Assembly: GCF_029338295.1 (NCBI RefSeq)
Contig: NZ_CP119791.1
Span: 124,001-188,000 of the forward strand
DNA from: Haladaptatus sp. QDMS2
Lineage (GTDB): Archaea > Halobacteriota > Halobacteria > Halobacteriales > Halococcaceae
Direction of reading: 5' to 3'
DNA: 64,000 nt
Translations under genes and position numbers: made by a program
The notes under the pieces: generated by a model
Seen by the model: the letters and a program-made list of their open reading frames with translations, nothing else
Told to the model about the DNA's origin: nothing
The model's database searches: none
In this document: one piece after another, positions 44,757-53,959 of the stretch
How the letters are laid out: each line of letters begins with the position of its first letter
How positions within the stretch are numbered: the first letter of the stretch is position 1

Positions 44757-45875
44757 ATGGACCCCCCCGGTCCACCGGAAGACGGCCCACCGGTGGATGC
44801 ATTTTCGACCGCGTTTCACGTCTACGAGACTCGGACTGACGGAACGCGCCTGTTCTACTACGGCGTGCCCCTCGACACGACCGAGTCGGTCGAGCGGCAG
44901 GTCTGGCCGCTGTTCAAAGAACACGGCTACGAAGTCGTCCTCACCCAGCAGACCGGCGAACACGTCCTCGTCGCCGAACCCCGGTCGAACGGCGGCAACG
45001 GCTTCCCGTGGACGAACGTGCTGATGGCGCTGCTCACGATTCTTTCGACGCTCTACGCGGGCACGGCGTGGTACTACATCGACCTCGCCGAGAACCCACT
45101 CGACATCGTTCAAGCCCTCCCCTTTACCCTCGCCATCCTGGGCGTACTCGGCGTTCACGAGTTCGGCCACTACATCATGAGCCGGTACCACGACGTGGAC
45201 GCGAGTCTTCCGTACTTCATCCCGTTCCCGACGCTCATCGGGACCATGGGCGCAGTCATCCGGATGCGCGGGCGGATGCCAGACCGCAAGGCGCTGTTCG
45301 ACATCGGCGTTGCTGGCCCGCTCGCTGGCCTCGTCGCTGCGGTCGTCGTTACCGTCATCGGCCTGTTCATGGACCCCGTCGTCGCCCCCGCCCACGTTCT
45401 GAACGACCCGGGCGCGGTGCAGGTGCGGTTCAACAACCCAATCCTCCTCGAGTGGATTGCCGCCGCCGTTGGCCAGCCACTGGAGTACGCGGACCCCGCG
45501 AAGTCCGTGAATCCCGTCGTGATGGGCGGGTGGGTCGGCTTCTTCGTCACCTTCTTGAACCTGCTCCCAGTTGGGCAACTGGACGGCGGCCACCTCGTGC
45601 GCTCGATGCTCGGTGAACGCCAGGAGACGCTCGCGGCGTTCGTCCCCGCAGTCCTCTTCGGCCTCGCGGGCTATCTCTACTACTTCCAGGACGCCTCGAA
45701 CGCCGCCGGCATCTGGTTCTTCTGGGGGCTGTTCGCGATGGGAATTGCCTACGCCGGGCCGGCCCAGCCGGTCCACGACGACCCGATGGACGCAAAGCGC
45801 ATCGCTGTCGGCATCCTGACCTTCGTGCTCGGCATCCTCTGTTTCACGCCGATTCCAATCGAGTTCCTGAGCTAA
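44757..45875 (+). CDS. Site-2-protease-like membrane metalloprotease (second copy)
   Basis: 372 residues. A soluble N-terminal domain of about 80 residues is followed by membrane helices carrying HEFGH at 134-138 and the second zinc motif PVGQLDGGHLV near 278. It lacks PDZ domains and is distinct from the 589-residue copy. Family M50. It overlaps the thiL gene convergently by 4 bp. Confidence 0.9.
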   Translation: MDPPGPPEDGPPVDAFSTAFHVYETRTDGTRLFYYGVPLDTTESVERQVWPLFKEHGYEVVLTQQTGEHVLVAEPRSNGGNGFPWTNVLMALLTILSTLYAGTAWYYIDLAENPLDIVQALPFTLAILGVLGVHEFGHYIMSRYHDVDASLPYFIPFPTLIGTMGAVIRMRGRMPDRKALFDIGVAGPLAGLVAAVVVTVIGLFMDPVVAPAHVLNDPGAVQVRFNNPILLEWIAAAVGQPLEYADPAKSVNPVVMGGWVGFFVTFLNLLPVGQLDGGHLVRSMLGERQETLAAFVPAVLFGLAGYLYYFQDASNAAGIWFFWGLFAMGIAYAGPAQPVHDDPMDAKRIAVGILTFVLGILCFTPIPIEFLS

Positions 45876-46753
45876 TCCGGGCCGCCGTGGGTGTACCCCC
45901 GGTCAGGAAGCGAGTCTCCATCCATCTCGACGCCCTTTTCAGTGACTTCGCCGATGCGAGTCAGCGGGTCTGGACACGCGGCGACGGCCGCCTCCCACGA
46001 CGCTTCGGGAACCGTCAGAAGTAACTCGAAATCTTCGCCGAAAAAGAGGCTCAGTTCGCGTCGGTCTGCCGCGTCCGCGGCGAGTTCGGAGACGGCGGCC
46101 GTGACGGGTATCGACGCCTCTTCGACGGTGAATCCACAGTCACTCGCTTCTGCGAGTTGGTGTAGCGAGCGTGCGAGGCCGTCGCTCACATCCATCATGG
46201 CCGACGCGTGAGGCGCGAGCGCGACGCCCGCGGCCACGCGCGGCGTGAACTGGAACAGGTCGTTCGCCCGCGTCACGTCGTCCTGTTCGAACAGCCTGAG
46301 TGCGGCGGCTGACTGACCGAGTGCGCCCGTGACGGCCACCACGTCGCCGGGTTCTGCACCCGACCGCAACACGGGTGTGTCCGTCTCGCCGAGCGCCGTC
46401 GTCGCCACGGTGAACTCGGTGTGGGTGTCGAGGTCGCCGCCGACGTACTCCGCGCCGACCGCCTCGCACACGTCGCTCGCGCCCGAGAGAAAGTCATCGA
46501 GTTCGGCCGCGTCGAAGGCGGGAGCGGCGTAGACCGCGACGGCGGCCGTCGCCTGTGCGCCCATCCCGGCAACGTCTGAGAGCGACGCGCCGACGGCGCG
46601 CCACCCGGCGGTGTAGCGGGTCGTCCCCTCGGGGAAGTCCGTCCGCTCGTGCAGCATGTCGGTGGTGATGACCTGTCCGTCCACGACCGCGGCGTCGTCG
46701 CCCGCGGCCGCGAGCGTCGCTTCGATGCGCGAAAGGGCGGCCCGCTCGTCCAT
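45872..46753 (-). CDS. thiL: Thiamine-monophosphate kinase
   Basis: 293 residues. It has the AIR-synthase-like ThiL pattern: AGDDAAVVDG, TTDMLHERTDF, GWRAVGASLSDVAGMGAQ and MDVSDGLARSLHQLA, then FGEDFELLLTVP. It phosphorylates ThMP to ThDP. The start MDERAALSRI matches the family N-terminus. Confidence 0.92.
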   Translation of the reverse strand: MDERAALSRIEATLAAAGDDAAVVDGQVITTDMLHERTDFPEGTTRYTAGWRAVGASLSDVAGMGAQATAAVAVYAAPAFDAAELDDFLSGASDVCEAVGAEYVGGDLDTHTEFTVATTALGETDTPVLRSGAEPGDVVAVTGALGQSAAALRLFEQDDVTRANDLFQFTPRVAAGVALAPHASAMMDVSDGLARSLHQLAEASDCGFTVEEASIPVTAAVSELAADAADRRELSLFFGEDFELLLTVPEASWEAAVAACPDPLTRIGEVTEKGVEMDGDSLPDRGYTHGGPD

Positions 46754-46843
46754 ACCGAGTGCTTTCCCGCGAACCGAGAAAAAGGCGCGTGGTCCGCGTG
46801 TAGTCGGAGGGTTGAAGCGCCCCACCGCCGTTCGTGTCACCAC

Positions 46844-47863
46844 ATGGGCCTCGACGCCGACGTTCGAACGATTGCACTCGGATTTTTGAGCGCCATCGTC
46901 GTCCTCGCCGTCGTGTTCTGGCTCGTCGGCATCGACGCCATCCTCGCTGCACTCTCGACGGCGAACCCGCCGATTCTCGTCGGCGTGCTCGTCTCCGGGG
47001 CCGTCTGGATCGTCGCGTGGGGACTCGCCCTCTGGACCGTCGTGACGGTGTTGAACGGCCCGATGAACGCGTTTCACGGCGTGATGCTCTACTCGGCGGC
47101 TATCTTCGCCAACAACATCACGCCCTTCGGACAGGCCGGTGGCGAACCGTTCAGCGCGCTCCTCATCTCGCGGACGACCAAGACGAACTACGAGACGGGT
47201 CTCGCGGCCATCGCCAGCGTAGACGCCCTCAATTTCGTCCCCTCCATCGGCCTCGGCCTCGTCGCCGTGGGCTACTTTCTGACCACGGCGACGGTCGGCG
47301 GTCGCCTCGAAATCGCCGTCACGGCCGTGGGCGTCCTCGCCGTCGCGGTCCCGGTGGCTGGCTTCCTCCTCTGGCAGAAGCGCGACGCAGTCAAGCGCCG
47401 GGCTGTGGGCGCGCTCACGCCGACGGCGCGGGTCATCGCTCGGGTGCTCCCTCGCGTCAAGCCGCCCGAACGCGAGAGCGTCATCCGGCGTATCGACACC
47501 TTCTTCGCCTCGCTCGAGCGCGTCGCCGCGAGTCGGCGGACGATGGCGCAGGCGCTTGGCTTCTCCGCGCTCGGCTGGCTCGCGCTCGCTACGTCGCTGT
47601 GGTTCGCGCTGCTCTCGCTCGGCCACGCCGTGCCCTATCCGGTCGTGTTGCTCGTCATTCCGCTCGGGAGCGTCGCGAGCATCACGCCGCTGCCTGGCGG
47701 CCTCGGCGGTGTGGAGGCGGTTCTCGTCGGTTTGCTCGTCCCGGTCACGAGCCTCGACCCGGCGACGGCGGGTGCGGCGGTCATCCTCCACCGCCTCGGG
47801 ACGTACTGGCTGCCAACGGCGCTCGGCGGCGGGGTGGCGGCAGTCATCGCCAACCGGACGTGA
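46844..47863 (+). CDS. UPF0104 / lysylphosphatidylglycerol synthase-like membrane protein
   Basis: 339 residues, about eight membrane helices. Typical UPF0104 features are NNITPFGQAGGEP, the SVDALNFVPSIGLGL block and ITPLPGGLGGVEA near the C-terminus. Relatives include the haloarchaeal dolichol-linked sugar protein AglD-type C-terminal domain and flippase-like proteins. A lipid or glycolipid handling role is likely. Confidence 0.85.
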   Translation: MGLDADVRTIALGFLSAIVVLAVVFWLVGIDAILAALSTANPPILVGVLVSGAVWIVAWGLALWTVVTVLNGPMNAFHGVMLYSAAIFANNITPFGQAGGEPFSALLISRTTKTNYETGLAAIASVDALNFVPSIGLGLVAVGYFLTTATVGGRLEIAVTAVGVLAVAVPVAGFLLWQKRDAVKRRAVGALTPTARVIARVLPRVKPPERESVIRRIDTFFASLERVAASRRTMAQALGFSALGWLALATSLWFALLSLGHAVPYPVVLLVIPLGSVASITPLPGGLGGVEAVLVGLLVPVTSLDPATAGAAVILHRLGTYWLPTALGGGVAAVIANRT

Positions 47864-47902
47864 AACAGTGAATTTAAACCTCGTGCGACGGAAGGCGTAG
47901 CC

Positions 47903-48358
47903 ATGCCAACGCTCTATGACGTGCCGGCAGATGCGCTCATCGAGGCGCTCGCCGAACGTCTTGCCGACGAGATCGAGGAGCCCGAGTGGGCCGCCCTCGT
48001 GAAGACAGGTGCCGACCGAGAACTGCCACCAGAGCAGGACGACTTCTGGTACCTCCGCGCCGCGAGCCTCATGCGCAAGGTCGCCACGGACGGCCCCGTC
48101 GGCGTCGACCGCCTCAGCACGGCCTACGGCCAGTCGAAGAAGGGCTCGAACCGCTATCAGGTCGCTCCCGCGCACAAGGGATCGGGCAGCAAGAAGGTCA
48201 TCCGCACCATCCTCCAGCAGTTAGAGGAGGCGGGCTACGTCGGCACCGAGGGTAGCGCCGGGCGCATCGTGACCGCAGAGGGTCGCAGCCTCCTCGACTC
48301 CGTCGCGGGCGACGTCATGGAAGAGTTAGACCGCCCCGACCTCGAACGCTACGCCTGA
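47903..48358 (+). CDS. rps19e: 30S ribosomal protein S19e
   Basis: 151 residues, with the S19e blocks DDFWYLRAASLMRKV, GPVGVDRLSTAYGQSKKG and KKVIRTILQQLEEAGYV. A TATA-like ATTTAAAC is at about 47871-47878. Followed after 82 bp by the PDCD5-like gene. Confidence 0.96.
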   Translation: MPTLYDVPADALIEALAERLADEIEEPEWAALVKTGADRELPPEQDDFWYLRAASLMRKVATDGPVGVDRLSTAYGQSKKGSNRYQVAPAHKGSGSKKVIRTILQQLEEAGYVGTEGSAGRIVTAEGRSLLDSVAGDVMEELDRPDLERYA

Positions 48359-48440
48359 GACCGTCTGCCGGCGTTCTCCGGTCGAGCACGTGTGACGTGC
48401 CTCCGTAATTGTTTTGCCGACCAATCTGTAAGTGACAGCC

Positions 48441-48794
48441 ATGAGTGGCGCACCGGACGAAGACGAACTCGAGGAACTTCGACGCAAGAAGATGCAGCAA
48501 CTGCAGGAACAACAGGACCAGGGCGGGCAAAACGAAGCCGCCCAGGAGGCTCAGCGCCAGCAGGCTGAGGCCCAGAAGAACGCGATGCTCCGGCAGTACC
48601 TGACCGACGGCGCGCGAAAGCGCCTGAACTCCGTGCGGATGTCGAAGCCGGATTTCGCAGATCAGGTCGAACAACAGATTCTCGCGCTCGCCCAGAGTGG
48701 CCGCCTCGGCGGACGCATCGATGAAGACCAGATGAAGAACCTGCTGCGCGAACTCAAGCCGGACTCCAAAGACTTCAACATCCGCCGTCGGTGA
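48441..48794 (+). CDS. PDCD5-like DNA-binding protein
   Basis: 117 residues from [21 protein letters not shown]. The Gln-rich N-terminal helix, then [52 protein letters not shown], are the archaeal PDCD5/DUF122 core. Linkage to rps19e is conserved in archaea. The stop overlaps the ATG of the next gene (TGATG). Confidence 0.93.
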   Translation: MSGAPDEDELEELRRKKMQQLQEQQDQGGQNEAAQEAQRQQAEAQKNAMLRQYLTDGARKRLNSVRMSKPDFADQVEQQILALAQSGRLGGRIDEDQMKNLLRELKPDSKDFNIRRR

Positions 48795-49384
48795 TGGAGG
48801 CTGGATTGTTGTTCAGCGGGGGGAAAGACTCCTCGCTCGCCGCGCTCATTTTAGACGAGTTCTACGACGTCACCCTCGTGAGTGCCCACTTCGAGGTGAC
48901 AGACGCGTGGAAACACGCGCGCAAGACAGCCGAGGCGCTCGGCTTCGACTTCGAGCCCGTGGCCATAGACCAGGAGATCGCCAAGACTGCGGTGGCCCAG
49001 ATGGTCGACGACGGCTTCCCGCGAAACGGCATCCAGCAGGTCCACAGCCACGCGCTGGAAACCGTCGCGGCGATGGAGTTCGACGCCATCGCGGACGGGA
49101 CGCGCCGCGACGACCGCGTGCCGAGCGTCTCGCGCGCGCAGGCTCAGAGCCTCGAAGACCGCCACGATGTAGACTACCTCGCGCCGCTCACCGGCATCGG
49201 CCGCCGGGCGGTGGACAAGATGGTCGCCCAGACGCTCGAAATCGAGAGCGGGCCGAGCGAGGAGATTCGGAAGGGGGACTACGAGGAGGATTTGCGCGCG
49301 CTGATGGTCGAAGCCCACGGCGCGGAGATGGTCGGGAGGGTGTTCCCCGACCACACCCAGACGCGCGTCGTCGCCCGCCGCTGA
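48794..49384 (+). CDS. PP-loop ATPase-like protein
   Basis: 196 residues from [20 protein letters not shown]. The SGGKDSS P-loop is that of the adenylating PP-loop family (QueC, DPH6, tRNA thiolation). Later motifs are FDAIADGTRRDDRVPSVS and the C-terminal VEAHGAEMVGRVFPDHTQTRVV. I recall it as a haloarchaeal DUF7411-type protein linked to PDCD5. The substrate is unknown; tRNA or diphthamide modification is possible. Confidence 0.85.
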   Translation: MEAGLLFSGGKDSSLAALILDEFYDVTLVSAHFEVTDAWKHARKTAEALGFDFEPVAIDQEIAKTAVAQMVDDGFPRNGIQQVHSHALETVAAMEFDAIADGTRRDDRVPSVSRAQAQSLEDRHDVDYLAPLTGIGRRAVDKMVAQTLEIESGPSEEIRKGDYEEDLRALMVEAHGAEMVGRVFPDHTQTRVVARR

Positions 49385-49385
49385 A

Positions 49386-50123
49386 TCACGCTTTTTCGAG
49401 TTTTACCCGGTAGTACGCGTCTCGCTCCCAGCACGTCCCGAGCTCCCACGGCGTCCCGATGAGCGTCTCGCGGAGGCGCGCTCGGCTGAGATAGCAAAAG
49501 TGGAGGGACCGCCCTACCAGTCGCTCAATCTCGCCGTCGTCGGTTTCTCGCTCGTACTCGACGTGGAAGACGCGCTGACAGACCCCTTCGCGGGGGTCGG
49601 GCCGGTAGCCAAAGCAGTCTTCGGGGGTGAGGTGGGTCGGGTCGTAACCGTCAACGACGGCGACTCCATCCTCGTCCGTCACCCGCGCGAGGTCGCCGAG
49701 GAAGGCTGAGACGCCGGCGGGCGACCCCGCGAGTCCGAGTTGCGTGCCGTTCACGAGCGCCGCGTCGAAGGCGTCGCGAGGGAACTCGAGGGCGAACATG
49801 TCCATGACACGGACGTCGCCGACGCCACGCTCGCGGGCCGTCTCGACCGCACCCAAACTCGCGTCGATTCCCACGACGTCGCGACCCCTCTCCTCCAACC
49901 ACGTCGCGTACTGGCCGATGCCACAGCCTACGTCGAGGACGCTCCCCTGGAGCGCGGCGAGCGCCTCGCGCACGTCGTCGTCGAGGTCGTCCATCGGGTG
50001 GAAGTAGTTCTCGGCGATGTGCGCCGAGGCCACCTCGGGACCGTCTCGGTAGAGACAGTCACCCCTGAGGCCGCCGTGGTGGAAATCGAGCATCGCCTGG
50101 CCGAGCGCATCGCCAGAAGCCAT
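49386..50123 (-). CDS. SAM-dependent methyltransferase
   Basis: 245 residues from MASGDALGQAMLDFHHGG. Class I motifs: VLDVGCGIGQYATWLEERG (motif I), acidic residue in VVGIDAS, RVMDMFALEFP and FDAALVNGTQLGLAG. The substrate is unknown. It converges with the PP-loop gene (1 bp apart). Confidence 0.88.
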   Translation of the reverse strand: MASGDALGQAMLDFHHGGLRGDCLYRDGPEVASAHIAENYFHPMDDLDDDVREALAALQGSVLDVGCGIGQYATWLEERGRDVVGIDASLGAVETARERGVGDVRVMDMFALEFPRDAFDAALVNGTQLGLAGSPAGVSAFLGDLARVTDEDGVAVVDGYDPTHLTPEDCFGYRPDPREGVCQRVFHVEYERETDDGEIERLVGRSLHFCYLSRARLRETLIGTPWELGTCWERDAYYRVKLEKA

Positions 50124-50235
50124 ACCGTGATAGAAGCAGCCATATGTAATAAATTCGCTACGATACGCTATCACGTCGCATGCTCCTCCCGCACGAACGA
50201 AAGGGTTCAAGCGACCCCTCCACCAACGGGCGGGC

Positions 50236-51540
50236 ATGTACGACCGCATCAAGGGCTTTCGGGACTTCTATCCCGACGAGATGCAGGCCTATCGCGCCAC
50301 CTTCGACACGCTCGAAGCCACGGCGCAGGGCTACGGCTTTCGTGAAATCGGCACCCCGGCACTCGAACGCACGCAGATGTACGTGGACAAGTCCGGCGAG
50401 GAAATCGTCGAGGAACTCTACAGCTTCGAAGACAAGGGCGGCCGTGACATCGCGCTCACCCCCGAACTGACGCCGACCGTCGCGCGGATGGTCGTCGCCA
50501 AACAGCAGGAACTCGCGAAGCCAATCAAATGGTTCTCGACCCGGCCGTTCTGGCGCTACGAGCAGGTCCAGCAGGGTCGCTTCCGCGAGTTCTACCAGAC
50601 CAACATCGACATCTTTGGCTCCGCGGAACCGGAGGCCGACGCAGAGGTCATCGCCACCGCCGCGGACGCGCTCACCAACCTCGGCCTCGAAAACGAGGAC
50701 TTCGAGTTCCGCGTCTCCCACCGCGACATCCTCGGCGGCCTGCTCGAATCGTTCGACACGGACGTTGACACCGAAGAAGCCATCCGCACGGTGGACAAGA
50801 GCGACAAAATCAGCCACGCCGAGTACATGGACCTCCTCGTCGCCGCTGGCCTCACCCGTGAACAGGCCGAGCAGTTCGACGACCTGCTCGCGGTCGACCC
50901 GGACGAACTGGACGACCTCATCGAGTTCGCCGGAACCGACCGCGTCGAGGAAGCCGTCACGAACCTCCAGAACGTCCTCGACGCCGCAGAAGACTTCGGC
51001 GCACGCCAGTACTGCACGCTCTCGCTCGAAACCGCCCGCGGCCTCGACTACTACACGGGCGTCGTCTTCGAGTGCTTCGACTCGACGGGCGAGGTCAGCC
51101 GTGCCGTCTTCGGCGGCGGGCGCTACGACGACCTCATCGAAGGCTTCGGCGGCCAGTCAACGCCCGCCGTCGGGTTCGCCGTCGGTGACGCCACGCTCTC
51201 GCTCCTGCTCCAGCGCGCCGGTGTCTGGCCGGACGAGGAACTCTCGACGGACTATTACATCCTGCAAGTCGGCGACACCCGCAAAGAGGCCGCCCGAATC
51301 GCCCGCGGCCTCCGCGAGCGGGGCCACGTCGTCGAATCCGACGTGTCCGGGCGCAGTTTCGGCGCACAGATGGGCTACGCCGACTCCATCAACGCGGAGA
51401 CCGTCGTCATCGTCGGCGAACAGGACCTCGCGAACGACGAGGTCACGCTGAAGGACATGAAATCCGGCGACCAGGTGCAGGTCCCAGTAGATGGGTTTCC
51501 TGAGGAGTACGACCGACCGACGGTCGCCGACTTCGAATAA
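50236..51540 (+). CDS. hisS: Histidyl-tRNA synthetase
   Basis: 434 residues from MYDRIKGFRDFYPDEMQAY. Class II motif 1 is in the N-terminal helix, motif 2 contains LTPELTPTVARMV and the WRYEQVQQGRFREFYQ block, motif 3 is in GGGRYDDLIEGFGGQSTPAVGFAVG, and it has a C-terminal anticodon domain. It charges tRNA-His. In many haloarchaea truA follows; here proS intervenes. Confidence 0.96.
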   Translation: MYDRIKGFRDFYPDEMQAYRATFDTLEATAQGYGFREIGTPALERTQMYVDKSGEEIVEELYSFEDKGGRDIALTPELTPTVARMVVAKQQELAKPIKWFSTRPFWRYEQVQQGRFREFYQTNIDIFGSAEPEADAEVIATAADALTNLGLENEDFEFRVSHRDILGGLLESFDTDVDTEEAIRTVDKSDKISHAEYMDLLVAAGLTREQAEQFDDLLAVDPDELDDLIEFAGTDRVEEAVTNLQNVLDAAEDFGARQYCTLSLETARGLDYYTGVVFECFDSTGEVSRAVFGGGRYDDLIEGFGGQSTPAVGFAVGDATLSLLLQRAGVWPDEELSTDYYILQVGDTRKEAARIARGLRERGHVVESDVSGRSFGAQMGYADSINAETVVIVGEQDLANDEVTLKDMKSGDQVQVPVDGFPEEYDRPTVADFE

Positions 51541-51607
51541 CTCTCTCTGTCGTTCTCGCGGTTAGAAATCGACAGACAGCGGGCGTTCGCTGGAACAGCC
51601 ACCACGA

Positions 51608-51618
51608 ACATTTATGTA
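51608..51618 (+). promoter_or_regulatory. TATA-like box of the proS leader
   Basis: CATTTATGTAG centred near 51613. Typical archaeal spacing would put the transcription start near 51639, a few bases before the upstream ORF ATG at 51643 and about 135 nt before the proS start. Confidence 0.45.
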
Positions 51619-51642
51619 GGGAAGCGAAGAAGTCTCAGTCAC

Positions 51643-51729
51643 ATGTGTCGAACTGAACACACAGTGACGCTCAACCGTGAGCCCGGCGCGGCTCACGGCT
51701 GGGTTCCGCGAAAGCTGCATCGACGCTGA
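51643..51729 (+). CDS. Upstream ORF (28 residues) in the proS leader
   Basis: It encodes MCRTEHTVTLNREPGAAHGW then VPRKLHRR, ending with a TGA at 51727-51729, 44 bp before the proS GTG. The TATA-like box puts the ATG at leaderless distance. The middle contains a stable hairpin, GTGAGCC/GGCTCAC (about 51678-51697), so translation of the uORF and folding could compete. Prolines occur twice. Its reality rests on position and promoter spacing alone. Confidence 0.45.
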   Translation: MCRTEHTVTLNREPGAAHGWVPRKLHRR

Positions 51730-51773
51730 TTCTACCGTAGTCTTGACTGTACACACGCCCGCATTCGAGCGGA

Positions 51774-53051
51774 GTGGCGACGCTCTCGGAGGTGAGTCCC
51801 GTGCGTCGGAGTAAGACACTCCTCTTCACGCGTAGAGACACTGACACCCGTGAGTGGGACAACGAGACGGTGCAACTCACACTCCGCGCTGGCCTCGTCC
51901 GGCAGTTCGGTGGCGGCCTGTACGGATTTACGCCTACCGGAGAACGAGTTCGCCAGCACCTCATCGACCGCATCCACGCGGCGATGACGGCAATTGGCGG
52001 ACAGGCCATCTCACTGCCCCAACTCCAGTACCGAGACATCTGGGAGCGAAGCGGGCGCTGGGCGAACTTCGAGGACGAGATGTTCACGCTCCAGAACCGC
52101 GACGGGCAGGACATGTGCCTTGCACCTTCGCACGAGGAAGGTGTCGTCCACCTCTGTGAGGGGTTCGTCAGGTCGTACGAGGACCTGCCCCTGCTCCTCT
52201 ATCAGATTTCGACCAAGCACCGGGACGACCACCCCCGAAACGGCCTGCTTCGGACGAAGGAGTTCACGATGAAGGACGCCTACAGCCTCCATGCCTCCCA
52301 CGAGTCACTCGACGAGTGGTATGACCGCGTGCAGGCGGCCTACTGCTCGCTGTTCGAGGGCCTCGGCATCGATTTCGTCGTCGCCAGTGCCGACAACAGC
52401 GTGATGGGCGGGAACGATTCAGAGGAGTTCATCGCGCCTGTCGAGTCAGGAACCGTCGAACTCGTCTACTGTGAGACGACCGACTGTCGCTTCGGAATCA
52501 CCGACGAATCTCCCCGGAACGACCTGACTGCTGGCAATTCGTGCCCTACCTGTGGGAACGAACTCATCGAGGGCGAAGGCATCGAAATCGGCCACGTGTT
52601 CAAACTGGGCACCCGCTACGCAGACGCGATGGATTTCACCATCGACGTGGCAAACGGGTCGAAGCAGTCGGTCGTCATGGGGAGCTATGGCATCGGCGTG
52701 GAGCGCCTCATCCACACGCTCCTCGCCCAGCGCAGCGACGAGGCTGGTTGTCGGTGGCCCGCTGAGACAATGGCTCCCTACGCTGTCTCGATAATCCCCC
52801 TCCAATACGAGGGAGAAATTCGAGAGGCCGCAGACCGGTTGCACGAGGAGTTGGGAGTCTCGGACACAATCCTGTTCGACGACGACCGGCAGTCCATCGG
52901 CGAGCGATTCACCGAGAGCGACCTACTTGGGATTCCCCTGAAGGTGGTCCTTGGAAACCACTTCCTCGAAACTGGGGAGGTCGAACTCGAAACGCGTGAC
53001 GGTGACAAAGCGTTCGTCGAACTCGACGAGGTGACGGGGCTCCGTGGGTAA
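51774..53051 (+). CDS. proS: Bacterial-type prolyl-tRNA synthetase lacking the INS editing domain
   Basis: 425 residues (GTG start; a GTG six codons later is also possible). Bacterial-type ProRS features: TLRAGLVRQFGGGLYGFTPTG, the SHEE loop (119-122), motif 2 RTKEFTMKDAYS (160-171) and motif 3 GSYGIGVERL (303-312), then the anticodon domain. The ~180-residue INS editing domain of bacterial ProRS is replaced by a short Cys-containing segment (C233, C238, C257, C260) before GIEIGHVFKLG. Standard haloarchaea use archaeal-type ProRS, so this looks like an acquired paralogue. It may be for resistance or special tRNA use. Confidence 0.85.
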   Translation: MATLSEVSPVRRSKTLLFTRRDTDTREWDNETVQLTLRAGLVRQFGGGLYGFTPTGERVRQHLIDRIHAAMTAIGGQAISLPQLQYRDIWERSGRWANFEDEMFTLQNRDGQDMCLAPSHEEGVVHLCEGFVRSYEDLPLLLYQISTKHRDDHPRNGLLRTKEFTMKDAYSLHASHESLDEWYDRVQAAYCSLFEGLGIDFVVASADNSVMGGNDSEEFIAPVESGTVELVYCETTDCRFGITDESPRNDLTAGNSCPTCGNELIEGEGIEIGHVFKLGTRYADAMDFTIDVANGSKQSVVMGSYGIGVERLIHTLLAQRSDEAGCRWPAETMAPYAVSIIPLQYEGEIREAADRLHEELGVSDTILFDDDRQSIGERFTESDLLGIPLKVVLGNHFLETGEVELETRDGDKAFVELDEVTGLRG

Positions 53052-53105
53052 CGCTCGCTCGTCGAAACTGACACGCTTTTACTTTTCTCGCCCAATGTGC
53101 GAGCA

Positions 53106-53912
53106 ATGCGCGCGTTCCGGGTGGCCTACGACGGCAAGCAATACAGAGGCTTCCAGCGCCAGCCACACGGACAGACGGTCGAAGACACGATTATCGAGAG
53201 CCTCCGAAAAATCGGGGCGTTCCCTGAAGACGACCCACTCCCACCGCAGTTCACAGCCTCGGGGCGGACCGATAAGGGCGTCTCTGCGCTCGGCCAGACG
53301 GTCGCGCTCGAGTGTCCCGACTGGCTCACACCACGGGCGTTCAACGGCGAGTTGCCGGGATCGATTCGAGCGTGGGCGATGGCCAAAGCGCCCGAGGGCT
53401 TTCACGCTACCCACCACGCCAAACGCCGCCACTACACCTACCACCTCTATGAGCCGGTGGTGAGCCGCGAGGACGTCGCTGCGGTGCTCGACTCGCTCTC
53501 TGGAACCCACGACTACCACAACTTCACGCCCGATTCTCGCAACACAGAGCGCGTCGTGGACGCCGCCGTTTCCCGGGACGGGAACTACCTCGTCTTCGAG
53601 ATATCCTCGGACGGGTTTCCCCGTCATTTCGTCCGACGATTCGTCTCGCTGGCGCACGAAGTCGTGACGGGACGGCGACCGCGGTCGTTCGTCGACCGAG
53701 CACTTTCAGACGAGGTGCTGTCGGGTGGTGACGGCCTCCGCCCCGCGCCGCCCGAACCACTCGTGTTGCGCCACGTCGAGTATCCTCAGTTCGACTTTTC
53801 GGTAGACGAGGAGGCGCGAGAGAGTGCCTACCGTGTGTTTTCCGAGCGGTCGCGGTACCATCAGACGGCAACGCGGGTTGCAGACCAACTCCGCCACGGC
53901 ATGGATGGCTAG
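53106..53912 (+). CDS. truA: tRNA pseudouridine synthase A
   Basis: 268 residues from MRAFRVAYDGKQYRGFQRQ. The catalytic Asp is in ASGRTDKGVSALGQ, and a conserved GTHDYHNFTP and VRRFVSLAHEVVTG follow. It modifies U38-40 of tRNAs. A TATA-like CTTTTACTTTTC is at about 53076-53087, so it has its own promoter separate from proS. Confidence 0.94.
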   Translation: MRAFRVAYDGKQYRGFQRQPHGQTVEDTIIESLRKIGAFPEDDPLPPQFTASGRTDKGVSALGQTVALECPDWLTPRAFNGELPGSIRAWAMAKAPEGFHATHHAKRRHYTYHLYEPVVSREDVAAVLDSLSGTHDYHNFTPDSRNTERVVDAAVSRDGNYLVFEISSDGFPRHFVRRFVSLAHEVVTGRRPRSFVDRALSDEVLSGGDGLRPAPPEPLVLRHVEYPQFDFSVDEEARESAYRVFSERSRYHQTATRVADQLRHGMDG

Positions 53913-53959
53913 CGAAAAACGTCCGAAGGCTTACTTCCCTCTCCGTGTAAGGGGAAGCC

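Noticed and set aside
45872-48175. 767-codon minus-strand frame extending thiL upstream
   Set aside because: Only the last 293 codons have thiL motifs; the rest is antisense to the UPF0104 gene and S19e and is basic and low-complexity.
51541-51773. T-box riboswitch ahead of proS
   Set aside because: No T-box consensus bulge or antiterminator could be found. The leader is better explained by a short ORF and one hairpin.
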